Positions 1-9,129 of a stretch of DNA of 64,000 bases are shown piece by piece. The DNA is taken from contig JAIPIF010000001.1 in the NCBI GenBank assembly GCA_021734785.1, forward strand, positions 248,001-312,000, read 5' to 3'. Position 1 is the stretch's first letter, and each line of letters begins with the position of its first letter. A program made the translations under genes and the position numbers. Below the pieces are notes generated by a model. That model worked only from the letters and a program-made list of their open reading frames with translations, did not search any database and was not told the DNA's origin. The stretch comes from Candidatus Altimarinota bacterium. Its GTDB lineage: Bacteria; Patescibacteriota; Gracilibacteria; UBA4473.

Positions 1-31
1 AAAACGAGAGGGCTGAATATCTTCTCCACAC

Positions 32-60
32 TTGCAAAAAACCTGTTTTTTTGGTACAAT
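32..60 (+). promoter_or_regulatory. Promoter of the RND export operon
   Basis: TTGCAA at 32-37, a 17-bp spacer and an extended -10 TGGTACAAT ending at 60. The predicted transcript starts about 14 bases before the ATG at 81. An in-frame TTG at 51 lies inside the -10 element, so it cannot be the translation start. Confidence 0.75.
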
Positions 61-80
61 CACCGGATTATTTCTCAAAA

Positions 81-1724
81 ATGAAACAATATCTCACCTG
101 GAAAAATCTCAAAATTGTCGCAGGGATCGTCCTCCTTTTGGTCCTGATCACGGTTCTCTCGGGAGGAGAAAGCCTTCCCGAAGAGGCATCGCCAGACCCG
201 GTGGTCAAAACAGTCGAAGTGATTCCCTTTGGTGCCTGGGATCCGGATGCCTCGCGGGAAATCCTCGGGACGGTGGAGTCCTCCACAAATGTGGATATTT
301 TGGCCGAAATCCCAGGGACGATTGCTTCGGTGCCGGTTTCCATCGGCGACACTGTTTCTTCGGGGCAGATCCTTGCTCGGTACGAAAGACGAAATGATGC
401 CACGCAGCTGGGGTACGAAAATGCATTCCAGAATCTCAATGCCGCTCGCGCTTCGGCTCAAAATTCCGTGCGCTCGGCGGAAATCTCCCTGACGACGGCG
501 GAGCAATCGCTGCGGCAGATACAGGCCACAGAAGGACAGAGCTATTCTCAAAGTCTCGACACCCTGCGGACGACCGCTCGGAATGCGGAGACGACGCTTT
601 CGACGGCAGCCAATTGGGCGGACAGAATCCTGCATGCCTCGGACAAGTTTCGATTTGAAATCGATCCGACGCGGCAAATGATCGGTTCGAATAATTCAGT
701 CCAAAAACAACAGGCAAAAAATATGCTTTCCCGGCTTTTACAAGACATGCAGGCGTTTGATGTCTTTCCTCGGGAATCAGTTCTGAGCGAAGGAACGCTC
801 CTCGTTTTTGCTGAAAAACGGCTTGCGGCATTGCAGGACATACAGAAAATCCTTCGAGATCTCAATGCCCTGATTCATGAAACGCCGATTACCTCACGAT
901 TTTCTGCGGCCAACCGCAGCACCTATCAGGCCGAAGTAGAGGGGCAGATGGCAGCAGTAGACGCTGTGGTGCTTTCGCTGGAAACAAAAATCGAAACCGC
1001 CAAAACATCAACCGAAGGCAATGAGCTTTCCGTCCTGGCGGCACAAAACAAAGTCGAAAACGCTCGCGCGGCGCTGGAGCTGGCACGGGCCAATGCAGCC
1101 TCCAGTGTTTCTGCAGCTGAAAACCAGCTCCGTCTCGCGCAGGCCTCACAGTCGGATCTGTCTGTGCGCGCTCCTTTTGCCGGGACGATCACTGCCAAAG
1201 CCGTCCAGGCGGCGACACAGGTCAAAGCCGGAGCACTCCTTTTTTCTCTGGCGGGAAAAAATGTTGAGCCCAAAATTACTGCCACGCTTTCTGCGGAAGA
1301 GCTTCAAAAACTCAGAAATGCGCCCGAAAAAGTGCAGGTACGATTTCCCGATGGAATGCTTTTTCCTCTCCCGACAGTGCAGGTGAGTGGGACGATCGAT
1401 CCGGCGAGTCAAAAAATGAATGTCGAATTTCCGCTGGAGTCTTTGCCGGATGAGGCACTCGTGGGAAGTTTTGTCCGCATTCTCGTGCCTCTGCGCAATG
1501 GGGTGTCCAATCTTGTGCCGATTTCTGCGGTTTCTTTTGAGCCCGATGGAGCAGAAGTACTGGTCGTTTCCCCAGAAAACACCGCCCGTCGTCAAAAAGT
1601 GGAAACCGGACGCATCATCTCAGATGCCATTGAAATTCGCTCGGGATTACAGCCTGGAGATCAGTTGGTGCGCTTTCGAAAACGGGTCAATGCGGGGGAA
1701 ATGGTTGAAATTCGAAACCAATGA
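81..1724 (+). CDS. HlyD-family periplasmic adaptor subunit of an RND exporter
   Basis: A 547-residue membrane-fusion (adaptor) protein expected to work with the RND permease encoded directly downstream. A single N-terminal membrane segment (about residues 9-27) is followed by a half lipoyl motif (VDILAEIPGTIASVPVSIGD). A long, helix-rich, Ala/Gln-rich hairpin (about 90-330) follows, then the second lipoyl half (VRAPFAGTITAKAV) and a beta-barrel and membrane-proximal region. The ATG at 81 is chosen because the longer TTG reading falls within the promoter; no Shine-Dalgarno is visible. The stop overlaps the permease start by 4 bases (ATGA), so the two are translationally coupled. The substrate cannot be told from sequence, and no outer-membrane channel gene is nearby. 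Confidence 0.85.
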   Translation: MKQYLTWKNLKIVAGIVLLLVLITVLSGGESLPEEASPDPVVKTVEVIPFGAWDPDASREILGTVESSTNVDILAEIPGTIASVPVSIGDTVSSGQILARYERRNDATQLGYENAFQNLNAARASAQNSVRSAEISLTTAEQSLRQIQATEGQSYSQSLDTLRTTARNAETTLSTAANWADRILHASDKFRFEIDPTRQMIGSNNSVQKQQAKNMLSRLLQDMQAFDVFPRESVLSEGTLLVFAEKRLAALQDIQKILRDLNALIHETPITSRFSAANRSTYQAEVEGQMAAVDAVVLSLETKIETAKTSTEGNELSVLAAQNKVENARAALELARANAASSVSAAENQLRLAQASQSDLSVRAPFAGTITAKAVQAATQVKAGALLFSLAGKNVEPKITATLSAEELQKLRNAPEKVQVRFPDGMLFPLPTVQVSGTIDPASQKMNVEFPLESLPDEALVGSFVRILVPLRNGVSNLVPISAVSFEPDGAEVLVVSPENTARRQKVETGRIISDAIEIRSGLQPGDQLVRFRKRVNAGEMVEIRNQ

Positions 1725-4700
1725 TTGAACAACTCTCGCGCTTTTGGACCTTCCTCCTCGACCGCTTCCGGGTGGTGGCGCTAATTGTCATCTTCATTCT
1801 CACAATGGGGTCGGTGTCGTACATGACCATCCCGCGGGAGACAGAGCCCACCGTAGAAATCCCTGCCGCAACCGTGACCACCGTATGGCCGGGAGCTAGT
1901 CCCTCAGATGTCGAAAAACTCGTCACGCGCAAACTGGAGCAAGAGATCAAAACGCTCGACCAGCTCGACACCTTTACTTCCGTCACTCGCTCGGGTGTGT
2001 CCGTGATCGTGGTGGAATTTGATGTAGATGGAGATCGCAATATCAATCTCCAAAAACTTCGTGAAAAAATAAATGATGCCGAGCGGAATCTTCCCAAAAC
2101 GATTCTGGACGAGCCGGAAGTCACTGAAATTTCGATTTCCGATGTGCCGGTAGTGACGCTGGTCCTGTCAGGAGATTTTGCCTGGTCAGAACTCAAGCGG
2201 TTTTCAGACATTCTCGAAGAAGAATTTGAAACCGCTCCCAAGGTGAAACGGGTAAACGTAAAAGGCGCGCCAGAGGACGAAATGCATATCGTGCTGGATC
2301 CGGTGAAATTGGAAGCCCAAAGCATCAGCGTCGGTGAAGTGCTTTCTGCCATTCGCGCTGCACATCAGGACATGCCGCTGGGGACGATCGTGGTAGATGG
2401 ACAGGCGGTGGAAGTGACCGTTCGCGCGGAGATGGAGACGGCGGCAGAGTTTGCCGAAGTGCCGGTCAAAACGATTGGTGAGAGTATCATCAAAATTGGA
2501 GATTTGGGCGTGGTGCGTCGCGAATTTGAAGCCTTCGAAGTCGAGACCTACTTTGCCCAACAAGAAGCGACTGATCCCAAGCCGGCAGTGCAGATTGAAG
2601 TTATCAAATCAGCCGAAGATGGCAATGTACTCAAGATGGTCGGGAATATTCTTTCTCGCGTAGAAACCCTCAAACAAAATGGAACCATCCCCCAGCACTT
2701 GGAAGCAACGGTCACCTACAATCGCGCGGAAGAAATTCAGGACAGCTTGGACACGCTGACGCGAAGTGGGGGACAGACACTTCTTTTAATCGCCATCGTG
2801 ATGCTCATTTTTGTGGGCTGGCGTGAAAGCGTGCTCGCGGCCAGTGCGATCCCACTCTCTATGCTGATTGCGGTGATGGTTCTCAATTTTATGGGACGCA
2901 CTTTCAACGGAATTTCGCTGTTTTCCCTCGTCCTGGGAGTAGGACTTCTCGTCGATAATGCCATCGTGATTGTGGAGGGAATGAGTGAGTCCATTCATGA
3001 GAAAAAAATGAAGCCGCGGGCGGCGGCGGTGGAGACGCTGCGGGTGTTTCGTTGGCCGTTGGTGGCGGGGACACTGACGACCGTGTTTGCGTTTTTGCCG
3101 ATGCTCTTTTTTATCACGGGAGTGAGTGGAGACTACATCTCTGTCATCCCGATCACGGTGATGGCGGTGCTCATTGCGGCGCTGTTTGTCTCGTTGCTTC
3201 TCCTGCCGTCATTGGCACGACAGTTTTTTCTCCGAATTCCTCCCAAAAAAACAAAAGCCTCTCGCAATCTCAAACGTGTCCAGGACTGGTACGGGCGATT
3301 TATGAAACGCATTCTCTCTCGCAGCCGAAGTGTCTGGGCGGTGCTGGGGGCGGCGGTGCTGGCGTTTGCGCTTTCTCTGAGCCTGGTGGTCACCAATCGC
3401 GTGCCGGTGGAAGTATTTCCCTCATCTGATTTTACGTTTTTTAATGCCAATTTTGAATTTCCCCAGGGGACAGATCTCTCGGAAACACGAAAAATTGTAG
3501 ATCCGCTCTCGCAGGAGTTGCGAACCTTTTTCATGCCCCGCGAAAACGGTGACGTGTGGCTCGAGAGCTTTACCTTTACGGTTGGTTCAGCACAGCAGTT
3601 TCAGGCGGGGGGGACGAGCACTCCCGAAGAACATTTGCTCGGACTGACCGTCACCCTCACGGACACAGAGGCCCGCGACAAAAAATCATACGAAATCATG
3701 CCGCTCATTCGGGAGCGACTGGAGTCTGTTTTGCCAGCGCATGTGGAAGCAGAATTTACCGAAATCAAAGGCGGCCCCCCCAGCGGTGCCCCGCTCGAAG
3801 TTCGTTTGCTGGGAGAGGATCTCACGCATTTGATCTCTCTCGCACGTGAACTCAAGGAAAAGATTTCCCAGATGCCTGGGACCGTCAATGCTCGAACCAC
3901 AGCAGCTGACCGCACCACCGAAATGGCCTGGGAATTTGATCGGGAGGTGTTGGCCAAGTTTGGTCTCACTCCCACTCAGGTAGTCGAATCTCTCCGCGCG
4001 GGGGTCCACGGGGTGACCGTTGTGCGATTGACTGAGGGGGACGAAGAAATCGATGTGGATGTGCGTCTGGATTGGGGCGGAGACGGTGCCTGGGAAGATC
4101 CCCAGACGCTCGACATTCTCAACCGCATTCCCGTGCGGACCGCCGCGGGAAAATTTGTGACGCTGTCGCAGATTGCGACACCGCACCTTTCTTCGGAGCT
4201 TTCGCAGATCAACCACCGTGACGGACGACGGATCATTTCCGTTCGGGCGGACATGAAGACGGGGGTGCCGGTTTCCACACTCCGTGAGCCGCTCCAAAAA
4301 GCGATCAACTCCCTTGAGTTGCGCTCGGGAGAAAATGCAGAATTTGGAGGAGATACCGAAGAAGGCAATCGCTTGATGCGGGAGTCTGGGACCGCCATGG
4401 CTTTTTCGCTGGTGCTGATTCTCATCGTCCTCGTGACGCAGTACAATTCGTTTTATCAGTCCTTTGTCACGCTCGTCTTGATCCCACTCTCTCTCACGGG
4501 GGTCTTTCTCGGATTTTGGTTGCTCGGGTATCCGATTTCCTTCCCAACGATGATTGGGATCGTCTCGCTGGCAGGGATTATTGTAAATGATGCCATCGTG
4601 CTGATCGATCACATAAATTTACATCGGGAGGACGGGCTTCCCTGGACAGAGGCCTACATCGAGGCCGGCAAAAAACGCATGCAGCCAATCTTTCTCACCT

Positions 4701-4903
4701 CTATCACGACGGTTGTGGGAATGCTGCCCCTTTCGCTTTCCGATGAAATCTGGGGCGGCCTGGGGTTTGCTATCATTTTTGGCATGGCACTCTCGACCGT
4801 GCTCACACTGCTCCTGATCCCGTGTTTTCTCGCCGCGGGGCGTTCGACACAAACCTTTTGGTATAATCGTGCCCGGTGGGTGCGGGGGATGGTGCGGTCG
4901 TGA
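1721..4903 (+). CDS. RND-family efflux permease (AcrB/MexB-like)
   Basis: A 1060-residue inner-membrane proton-driven exporter of the HAE/AcrB superfamily. It shows the typical duplication: an N-terminal membrane helix, a large extracytoplasmic loop starting with YMTIPRETEPTVEIP and the porter motif TVWPGASPSDVEKLVT, a six-helix block containing the TM4 acidic motif GVGLLVDNAIVIVEG, a second porter loop, and a second six-helix block with IIVNDAIVLIDHIN. Length is normal for the family. It overlaps the adaptor gene by 4 bases. The cargo is unknown (drug, lipid or envelope precursor). The last 45 bases contain a chance or functional TGGTATAAT that may serve the next gene. Confidence 0.93.
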   Translation: MIEQLSRFWTFLLDRFRVVALIVIFILTMGSVSYMTIPRETEPTVEIPAATVTTVWPGASPSDVEKLVTRKLEQEIKTLDQLDTFTSVTRSGVSVIVVEFDVDGDRNINLQKLREKINDAERNLPKTILDEPEVTEISISDVPVVTLVLSGDFAWSELKRFSDILEEEFETAPKVKRVNVKGAPEDEMHIVLDPVKLEAQSISVGEVLSAIRAAHQDMPLGTIVVDGQAVEVTVRAEMETAAEFAEVPVKTIGESIIKIGDLGVVRREFEAFEVETYFAQQEATDPKPAVQIEVIKSAEDGNVLKMVGNILSRVETLKQNGTIPQHLEATVTYNRAEEIQDSLDTLTRSGGQTLLLIAIVMLIFVGWRESVLAASAIPLSMLIAVMVLNFMGRTFNGISLFSLVLGVGLLVDNAIVIVEGMSESIHEKKMKPRAAAVETLRVFRWPLVAGTLTTVFAFLPMLFFITGVSGDYISVIPITVMAVLIAALFVSLLLLPSLARQFFLRIPPKKTKASRNLKRVQDWYGRFMKRILSRSRSVWAVLGAAVLAFALSLSLVVTNRVPVEVFPSSDFTFFNANFEFPQGTDLSETRKIVDPLSQELRTFFMPRENGDVWLESFTFTVGSAQQFQAGGTSTPEEHLLGLTVTLTDTEARDKKSYEIMPLIRERLESVLPAHVEAEFTEIKGGPPSGAPLEVRLLGEDLTHLISLARELKEKISQMPGTVNARTTAADRTTEMAWEFDREVLAKFGLTPTQVVESLRAGVHGVTVVRLTEGDEEIDVDVRLDWGGDGAWEDPQTLDILNRIPVRTAAGKFVTLSQIATPHLSSELSQINHRDGRRIISVRADMKTGVPVSTLREPLQKAINSLELRSGENAEFGGDTEEGNRLMRESGTAMAFSLVLILIVLVTQYNSFYQSFVTLVLIPLSLTGVFLGFWLLGYPISFPTMIGIVSLAGIIVNDAIVLIDHINLHREDGLPWTEAYIEAGKKRMQPIFLTSITTVVGMLPLSLSDEIWGGLGFAIIFGMALSTVLTLLLIPCFLAAGRSTQTFWYNRARWVRGMVRS
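4859..4867 (+). promoter_or_regulatory. Possible internal promoter for the downstream oxidoreductase
   Basis: A perfect extended -10, TGGTATAAT, lies within the last codons of the RND permease (encoding Trp-Tyr-Asn), about 130 bases before the next gene. No convincing -35 is seen at 16-18 bp, so this may be coincidental. A second candidate -10 (TATAAC, 4931-4936) lies between the genes. Confidence 0.3.
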
Positions 4904-4997
4904 ATCTTCGAGAAATCTGACCTGAGAATGTATAACAATTTCAAGATTCTTTTCTGAAGCGCGCAACGGAATTGTTTTTTTAAGTTTTTTATGATAA

Positions 4998-6413
4998 ATG
5001 AAAACATGCATGAAGGGATTAGAAAAAGAATCAGTTACAGGGGTTTTATCAAAAGAGATACCGAAAATGTCTCACTTTGAAACGGAACAAAAAAAACAAG
5101 ATTTTTTAATCCGACTTTTTGAGGCGGGGGATGATTGGCCACTCGTAGCAGGAGGGATGGGCATTGATTTTTCAAATCCTTCCGAGTACATCACTGCACT
5201 CATCAAGGCCGGAGTAATTCCAACAATGACAGCATCTGCCGTCGGCTTGGGAGACCCTAAAGTATACGAAGCGCTGTTTGGTAAAAATCCGATGGTTGGC
5301 GTCGCAGAACGCACAAAGTTTTTTCGAGAAAAAAATATTGAAGTTCTCAAAAAACGCATCGCCGATGCCCGTAAAAAAAATCCACACGGGGTGATCGCGA
5401 TGAATCTAATGGCGGCGGTCAGTGATTACTCAAAAATGCTCGAGACTATCGGAAATTTTGGGGAGAGAGAAAAAGATGAGGATGGGAACGAAATACCGGA
5501 TGGAAAAATCGGAGCAGGTGGTGTGGATATTTTGTGTGTAGGTGCGGGGATGCCCAAAGGTTTGGGGCACGAAATGAACAAGTATCCGCATATGAAATAC
5601 ATGCCAATCGTCTCATCGATCAGTGCTGCTGTTTCGATGATTCGGAAAGCCAAACGGAAAGATGAAAAGGGGAACGTGGGACGACTTCCAGATGGGTTTT
5701 ATGTCGAAGACCCGACAAAAGCCGCGGGACACCTTGGGGCAAAAACGGTTGCGAATGCCAGTGATGAGGAATTTTTTGATGCAGCTGCCGTTGTTGCTGG
5801 AATACAAGAATTGATAAAAACACAGTACCCAAAAGACGCCAAAGTACCAATCTTGCTCGCTGGAGGAATTAATTCAAAATCCAAAATCGATGACGCAAAA
5901 GAAAAAGGATACAGCGGTGCGGTGATCGGGACAAAAGCACTCGTGACACAGGAATCGGGGCTTCCAAATGAAATCCTCGAGGAAGAGTATCTCAATGTGT
6001 TGAACAAAGTCGTCACCACGATGGAAAGCCCCGCAGGACTTCCCTCGCGCGGGGTCGAATATGCCGGCAAAGACATTACCCGAACTATCGAAGAAATTCG
6101 CGCGCAATGTGTGGCCTGCATCGGTGGAGAAAAAGCCTGCAAACATCTTCAGTCCGGAGGAAAAGAATCTTATTGTATCGCAAAAGAACTTGGTGGTGTG
6201 CGACATGGGCGAAAAGGAACGCATTTTGCTGGAACGGTTCTCGAGAAAATACGACAGGAGTCACTGTATAAAAGAAAAAGAGCACATTTCCTGGGAACTC
6301 TTCTCAAAAAAAGGCTAAAGGATTCACAGTATAGAAAGACTATTCCATCGATACAGGAAATGGTAGATCTAATTCTTGCGACAGAAAAAACACCTTCCAT
6401 CCGTAAGGGATGA
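4998..6413 (+). CDS. NAD(P)H-dependent flavin oxidoreductase (nitronate monooxygenase/FabK family)
   Basis: A 471-residue FMN-binding TIM-barrel protein of the 2-nitropropane dioxygenase-like family, which includes nitronate monooxygenases and FabK enoyl-ACP reductases. Supporting motifs are VAGGMGIDFSNP near the N-terminus, DILCVGAGMPKG, the AGHLGAKT segment matching the family's conserved His-containing GGH loop, VPILLAGGINSK and AVIGTKAL for phosphate binding. The Cys-rich stretch CVACIGGEKACKH near the C-terminus is also seen in long members of the family. The C-terminal 60 residues are Lys/Arg rich. The start is uncertain: ATG at 4998 or 5067 (family homology starts after the second). 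No fatty acid genes are nearby, so FabK activity cannot be claimed. Confidence 0.8.
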   Translation: MKTCMKGLEKESVTGVLSKEIPKMSHFETEQKKQDFLIRLFEAGDDWPLVAGGMGIDFSNPSEYITALIKAGVIPTMTASAVGLGDPKVYEALFGKNPMVGVAERTKFFREKNIEVLKKRIADARKKNPHGVIAMNLMAAVSDYSKMLETIGNFGEREKDEDGNEIPDGKIGAGGVDILCVGAGMPKGLGHEMNKYPHMKYMPIVSSISAAVSMIRKAKRKDEKGNVGRLPDGFYVEDPTKAAGHLGAKTVANASDEEFFDAAAVVAGIQELIKTQYPKDAKVPILLAGGINSKSKIDDAKEKGYSGAVIGTKALVTQESGLPNEILEEEYLNVLNKVVTTMESPAGLPSRGVEYAGKDITRTIEEIRAQCVACIGGEKACKHLQSGGKESYCIAKELGGVRHGRKGTHFAGTVLEKIRQESLYKRKRAHFLGTLLKKRLKDSQYRKTIPSIQEMVDLILATEKTPSIRKG

Positions 6414-6428
6414 AACCTGTTTTCGCCC

Positions 6429-6503
6429 TGGAGCGCGCAACGGGAATCGAACCCGTATTTCAGGCTTGGGAAGCCCACGTAATAGCCATTATACGATGCG
6501 CGC
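6429..6503 (-). tRNA. tRNA-Gly (anticodon CCC)
   Basis: On the minus strand the acceptor arm GCGCGCA pairs with TGCGCGC, followed by T and an encoded CCA. The T-arm is ACGGG-TTCGATT-CCCGT. The anticodon loop is TTCCCAA, giving anticodon CCC for GGG codons. Its stem contains G-T and T-G pairs. Confidence 0.9.
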
Positions 6504-6541
6504 GGTGAAAAAAACGAACACAGAATGCGTGTTTCCAAACG

Positions 6542-6616
6542 TGGCTGGGGTGGAGGGATTCGAACCCCCGAATGCTAGGACCAGAACCTAGTGCCTTACC
6601 ACTTGGCGACACCCCA
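6542..6616 (-). tRNA. tRNA-Gln (anticodon CTG)
   Basis: On the minus strand the acceptor TGGGGTG pairs with CACCCCA, followed by G and an encoded CCA. The D-arm TCGCCAAGTGGTAAGGCA is typical of tRNA-Gln. The anticodon stem-loop is CTAGG-TTCTGGT-CCTAG, giving anticodon CTG. It lies 38 bases upstream of tRNA-Gly in the same direction and is probably co-transcribed with it. Confidence 0.93.
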
Positions 6617-6771
6617 TCGTCGTCGCTCGCCTGCGCGTGTTTCGTTCTCCGCGTGCGCGGAGCACTTTACCGGCTTGGCGGCGCCTCCTCTCCCCACAAT
6701 ATCTTCGATCTCGTGGGGTCCCCGAAAGAAAGTTGCTTCGCTCGGAGGTTTGGAAGTTATCTGCGCGGAGG

Positions 6772-6799
6772 ATAGTAATTTTCGGACAAAAAAAATCAA
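6772..6799 (-). promoter_or_regulatory. Probable promoter for the tRNA pair
   Basis: Minus-strand TTGATT (6794-6799), 16-bp spacer, TACTAT (6772-6777). It overlaps the stop codon of the TrmB gene and lies about 155 bases upstream of tRNA-Gln. The leader between contains a CCCCAC/GTGGGG inverted repeat. Confidence 0.5.
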
Positions 6800-7536
6800 G
6801 TTTTTCCGCTCTGTTGCCAGAGCATTTCAAAGATCTGTCGCTGCGTTTCTGCCACGGCAGAGGACTGGATCAGTAGCGCAAAAACCTTTGGGTCAAAGGA
6901 GGTGATCAGGACACAGTCGTCAAAAATATTGATCTCGTTTTCTACCCAAAACTGCTCCTGGGGGAGCAGGTGAATATTTCGGAAAAATTTTTTATTGTCC
7001 TCCTGTACCTGGACGCCCGGCTCATCATCAGGAGCGAGTCCTCGCAAAAAAACCTTTTTTTTCGCACGCTCGGCGACGTATTCTTCATCGTACTCGGGCC
7101 AGTGCTCCCGGAGATTTTTCGAATTCGCGTAGTTGAGGATTTCTGTGTTTGAGTTGAGCGTTTCCCGGTACGCTTGCTTGACTCCCTCCAGGCCATCAAA
7201 AAACTGCACTACCGGCTTGGTTGCTCCTCCGCCAGCGAGTGACCGCAGGAGCGGCAGATTTTTTTTGAAATTTTTTGCTCGCTGCATCACGGTTTCTCCC
7301 AGGATTTCAGGGGAGATGGCGGTGAAATGTTTGACTCCGCTGCGGTTGGTCAGTGTGACGAGTCCCTGCCCCAAGAGTTTCTCCAAAATCGTGTACGTGG
7401 TGATGCGGTTGTATCCCGCACTGTCTGCGATTTTTGACACGGGAGCGGTGCCCTTTTCCAGCGCGGCGAGGTACACGTGGGATTCTTTGTCTGAGAGGCC
7501 GACGTCGGTGAGACACTTCACAATTTTTTCACTCAT
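6796..7536 (-). CDS. TrmB-family transcriptional regulator
   Basis: A 246-residue DNA-binding protein. The N-terminal winged helix-turn-helix (about residues 8-62; LSDKESHVYLAALEKGTAPV, then SAGYNRITTYTILEKLLGQG) matches the TrmB family, known in archaea and bacteria as sugar- or metabolite-responsive regulators. The rest resembles the phospholipase D-like effector fold seen in short TrmB proteins. The gene is divergent from glutamine synthetase with 178 bp between start codons, so control of glnA or itself is a reasonable guess but not shown. Its ATG lies 7 bases from a TACAAC element, predicting a leaderless message. Confidence 0.85.
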   Translation of the reverse strand: MSEKIVKCLTDVGLSDKESHVYLAALEKGTAPVSKIADSAGYNRITTYTILEKLLGQGLVTLTNRSGVKHFTAISPEILGETVMQRAKNFKKNLPLLRSLAGGGATKPVVQFFDGLEGVKQAYRETLNSNTEILNYANSKNLREHWPEYDEEYVAERAKKKVFLRGLAPDDEPGVQVQEDNKKFFRNIHLLPQEQFWVENEINIFDDCVLITSFDPKVFALLIQSSAVAETQRQIFEMLWQQSGKT

Positions 7537-7543
7537 TTTTCAA

Positions 7544-7572
7544 GTTGTAATTTTTTTCGACACGTGGGAAAT
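7544..7572 (-). promoter_or_regulatory. Promoter of the TrmB regulator
   Basis: Minus-strand -10 TACAAC (7544-7549) ends 7 bases before the ATG. The -35 is weak (ATTTCC at 17 bp or TTTCCC at 16 bp). A leaderless mRNA is predicted. Confidence 0.5.
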
Positions 7573-7714
7573 TTTGCCGGATTTTTTTCCAAAAAACAAG
7601 GGAATTTTGGCCCCTGAAATATTTTTAGACACCGCACTTTCTCCTCAAAAATTTGTTTGCCTGCGCTCCCTTTCTCCGCAGAATGGAGTCCGAAATTTCT
7701 CACCCCTTCTCCCC

Positions 7715-9049
7715 ATGACCCCACAGTCTCTCGACGACGTCGCCCAGTCCAAAGGCGTGCTCAAAGCACTCGTCACCGATCTTTCCGGTGGCCTCAAAGA
7801 AATTATTTTTCCCACCAGCATTCTTCCGGAGCTCTGCAGCACGGGTGTGGCGTACGACGGATCGAGTTTCCAGGGGATCAACCAGATCAATGCCAGTGAT
7901 TCTATCCTTCTTGGCGACCCAGAAACGCTGATTTCCGTCCACGAATCCATCGCCGACACGGAGGATCCGGAATTTTGGATTATCTGCTCGATTCTCAACA
8001 CCGACGGCAAGCCGCATCCAAACTGTGCTCGGAGCAAACTGCTCTCTCTGCAAAAAGAACTGGCCAGCGCTTGGGACGGAGGAGCCATGATGATGGGCGC
8101 AGAACCCGAAGCATTTTTTGTTGCCAAAAAAGAAGAGGTCGGCTTTGCCAACGGCGGCAACACCAATTACTTCAACCCAAAAGACCCCAAAAGTTTTTTG
8201 ATCGCGGAAATCGCTCGCGTGCTGGGAGCGATGGAATTTGAAATTGAACGCGCGCATGCCGAGGTGGGGGACGAGCAGTTTGAAATCAACTGGCGGTTTG
8301 ACCGAGCCGAACGCACGGCCGATCGGATCCAGATGTACAAACTGATTTCCCACAAAGTCGCCCGCAATTTTGATCTGGATGTCACCTTCCTTCCCAAGCC
8401 GTACCCGACACGAAATGGATCGGGGATGCACTGCCATCTTTCGGTTCTCAATGAAAAAACGAACCTTTTTTACTCTCCCGACGCGGAGGGACACCGGTAT
8501 TTTTCCGAAAAATCTCGCCATTTTTTAGCGGGAATCCTGGCAAACTCTCGTGCGCTGGCGGCCATCGCCAACCGCACCGAAGCATCGTACGCTCGATTGG
8601 TTCCCGGATTCGAAGCCCCCTCTGTGGTGGCGATTGGCGCCTGCAATCGTTCAGCCGCGTGTCGTATCCCCGCAATCGCGGATCCGGCCCTGCGCGAAAA
8701 AGCCATCCGGGCTGAGTTTCGCTATCCCGATCCCTTGGCCAATCCGTACCTGCTGGGGGCCGGATTTGTTGCTTCTGGGCTGGAGGGCATTGAAAAAAAG
8801 ACGCCGTTCCCAGGGTTTTGTGATCAGAATCTGTACGCGCTGGGACTGGCGGAGCTGGAGAAACAAAAATTTGACCTCCTCCCGCGCACGCTCTGGGAAT
8901 CGTACAAAGAATTTGTGGCCCACAAAGGTCTGCTCTTGCGCCTCGGGAAAACTATGCACACTTCGTACGCCACCCTTTTGCTCGAAGAAATCGACACCTG
9001 CCAGAGCTTTGCCAATGCCGAGTCCATGCGCCGACACTACTTCGACTGA
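7715..9049 (+). CDS. glnA: Glutamine synthetase, type I
   Basis: A 444-residue glutamine synthetase (glutamate + ammonia + ATP to glutamine), close to the normal length for GSI. The N-terminal beta-grasp domain contains VAYDGSSFQGINQINASD. The catalytic domain has MGAEPEAFF and DEQFEINWRFDRA for metal and glutamate binding. NGSGMHCHLS is the ATP/metal histidine loop, followed by ANRTEASYARLVPGFEAPS and ACNRSAACRIP. The reading frame is open for about 580 bases upstream, but homology begins at the ATG at 7715 (MTPQSLDDVAQ). No adenylylation-site tyrosine can be identified with confidence. Its divergent TrmB neighbour is a candidate regulator. Confidence 0.93.
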   Translation: MTPQSLDDVAQSKGVLKALVTDLSGGLKEIIFPTSILPELCSTGVAYDGSSFQGINQINASDSILLGDPETLISVHESIADTEDPEFWIICSILNTDGKPHPNCARSKLLSLQKELASAWDGGAMMMGAEPEAFFVAKKEEVGFANGGNTNYFNPKDPKSFLIAEIARVLGAMEFEIERAHAEVGDEQFEINWRFDRAERTADRIQMYKLISHKVARNFDLDVTFLPKPYPTRNGSGMHCHLSVLNEKTNLFYSPDAEGHRYFSEKSRHFLAGILANSRALAAIANRTEASYARLVPGFEAPSVVAIGACNRSAACRIPAIADPALREKAIRAEFRYPDPLANPYLLGAGFVASGLEGIEKKTPFPGFCDQNLYALGLAELEKQKFDLLPRTLWESYKEFVAHKGLLLRLGKTMHTSYATLLLEEIDTCQSFANAESMRRHYFD

Positions 9050-9075
9050 ATTTTTTGAAACAGGGAAAAAATAAT

Positions 9076-9102
9076 TTGACGAGCGAATATTTTGGGTATA
9101 AA
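9076..9102 (+). promoter_or_regulatory. Promoter of the DUF5320-DUF134 pair
   Basis: TTGACG (9076-9081) and TATAAA (9097-9102) with a 15-bp spacer (16 if the -10 is ATAAAT). It lies 28 bases before the ATG at 9130. Confidence 0.55.
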
Positions 9103-9129
9103 TTCAAAACAGTTTCTTATCTTTTTCTC

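Noticed and set aside
4859-4867. A gene starting inside the RND permease at the TGGTATAAT element
   Set aside because: No open frame begins there; at most it is a promoter for the oxidoreductase 130 bases downstream.
7133-7714. N-terminal extension of glutamine synthetase
   Set aside because: It overlaps the TrmB gene on the other strand and has no homology; the ATG at 7715 starts the GS domain.
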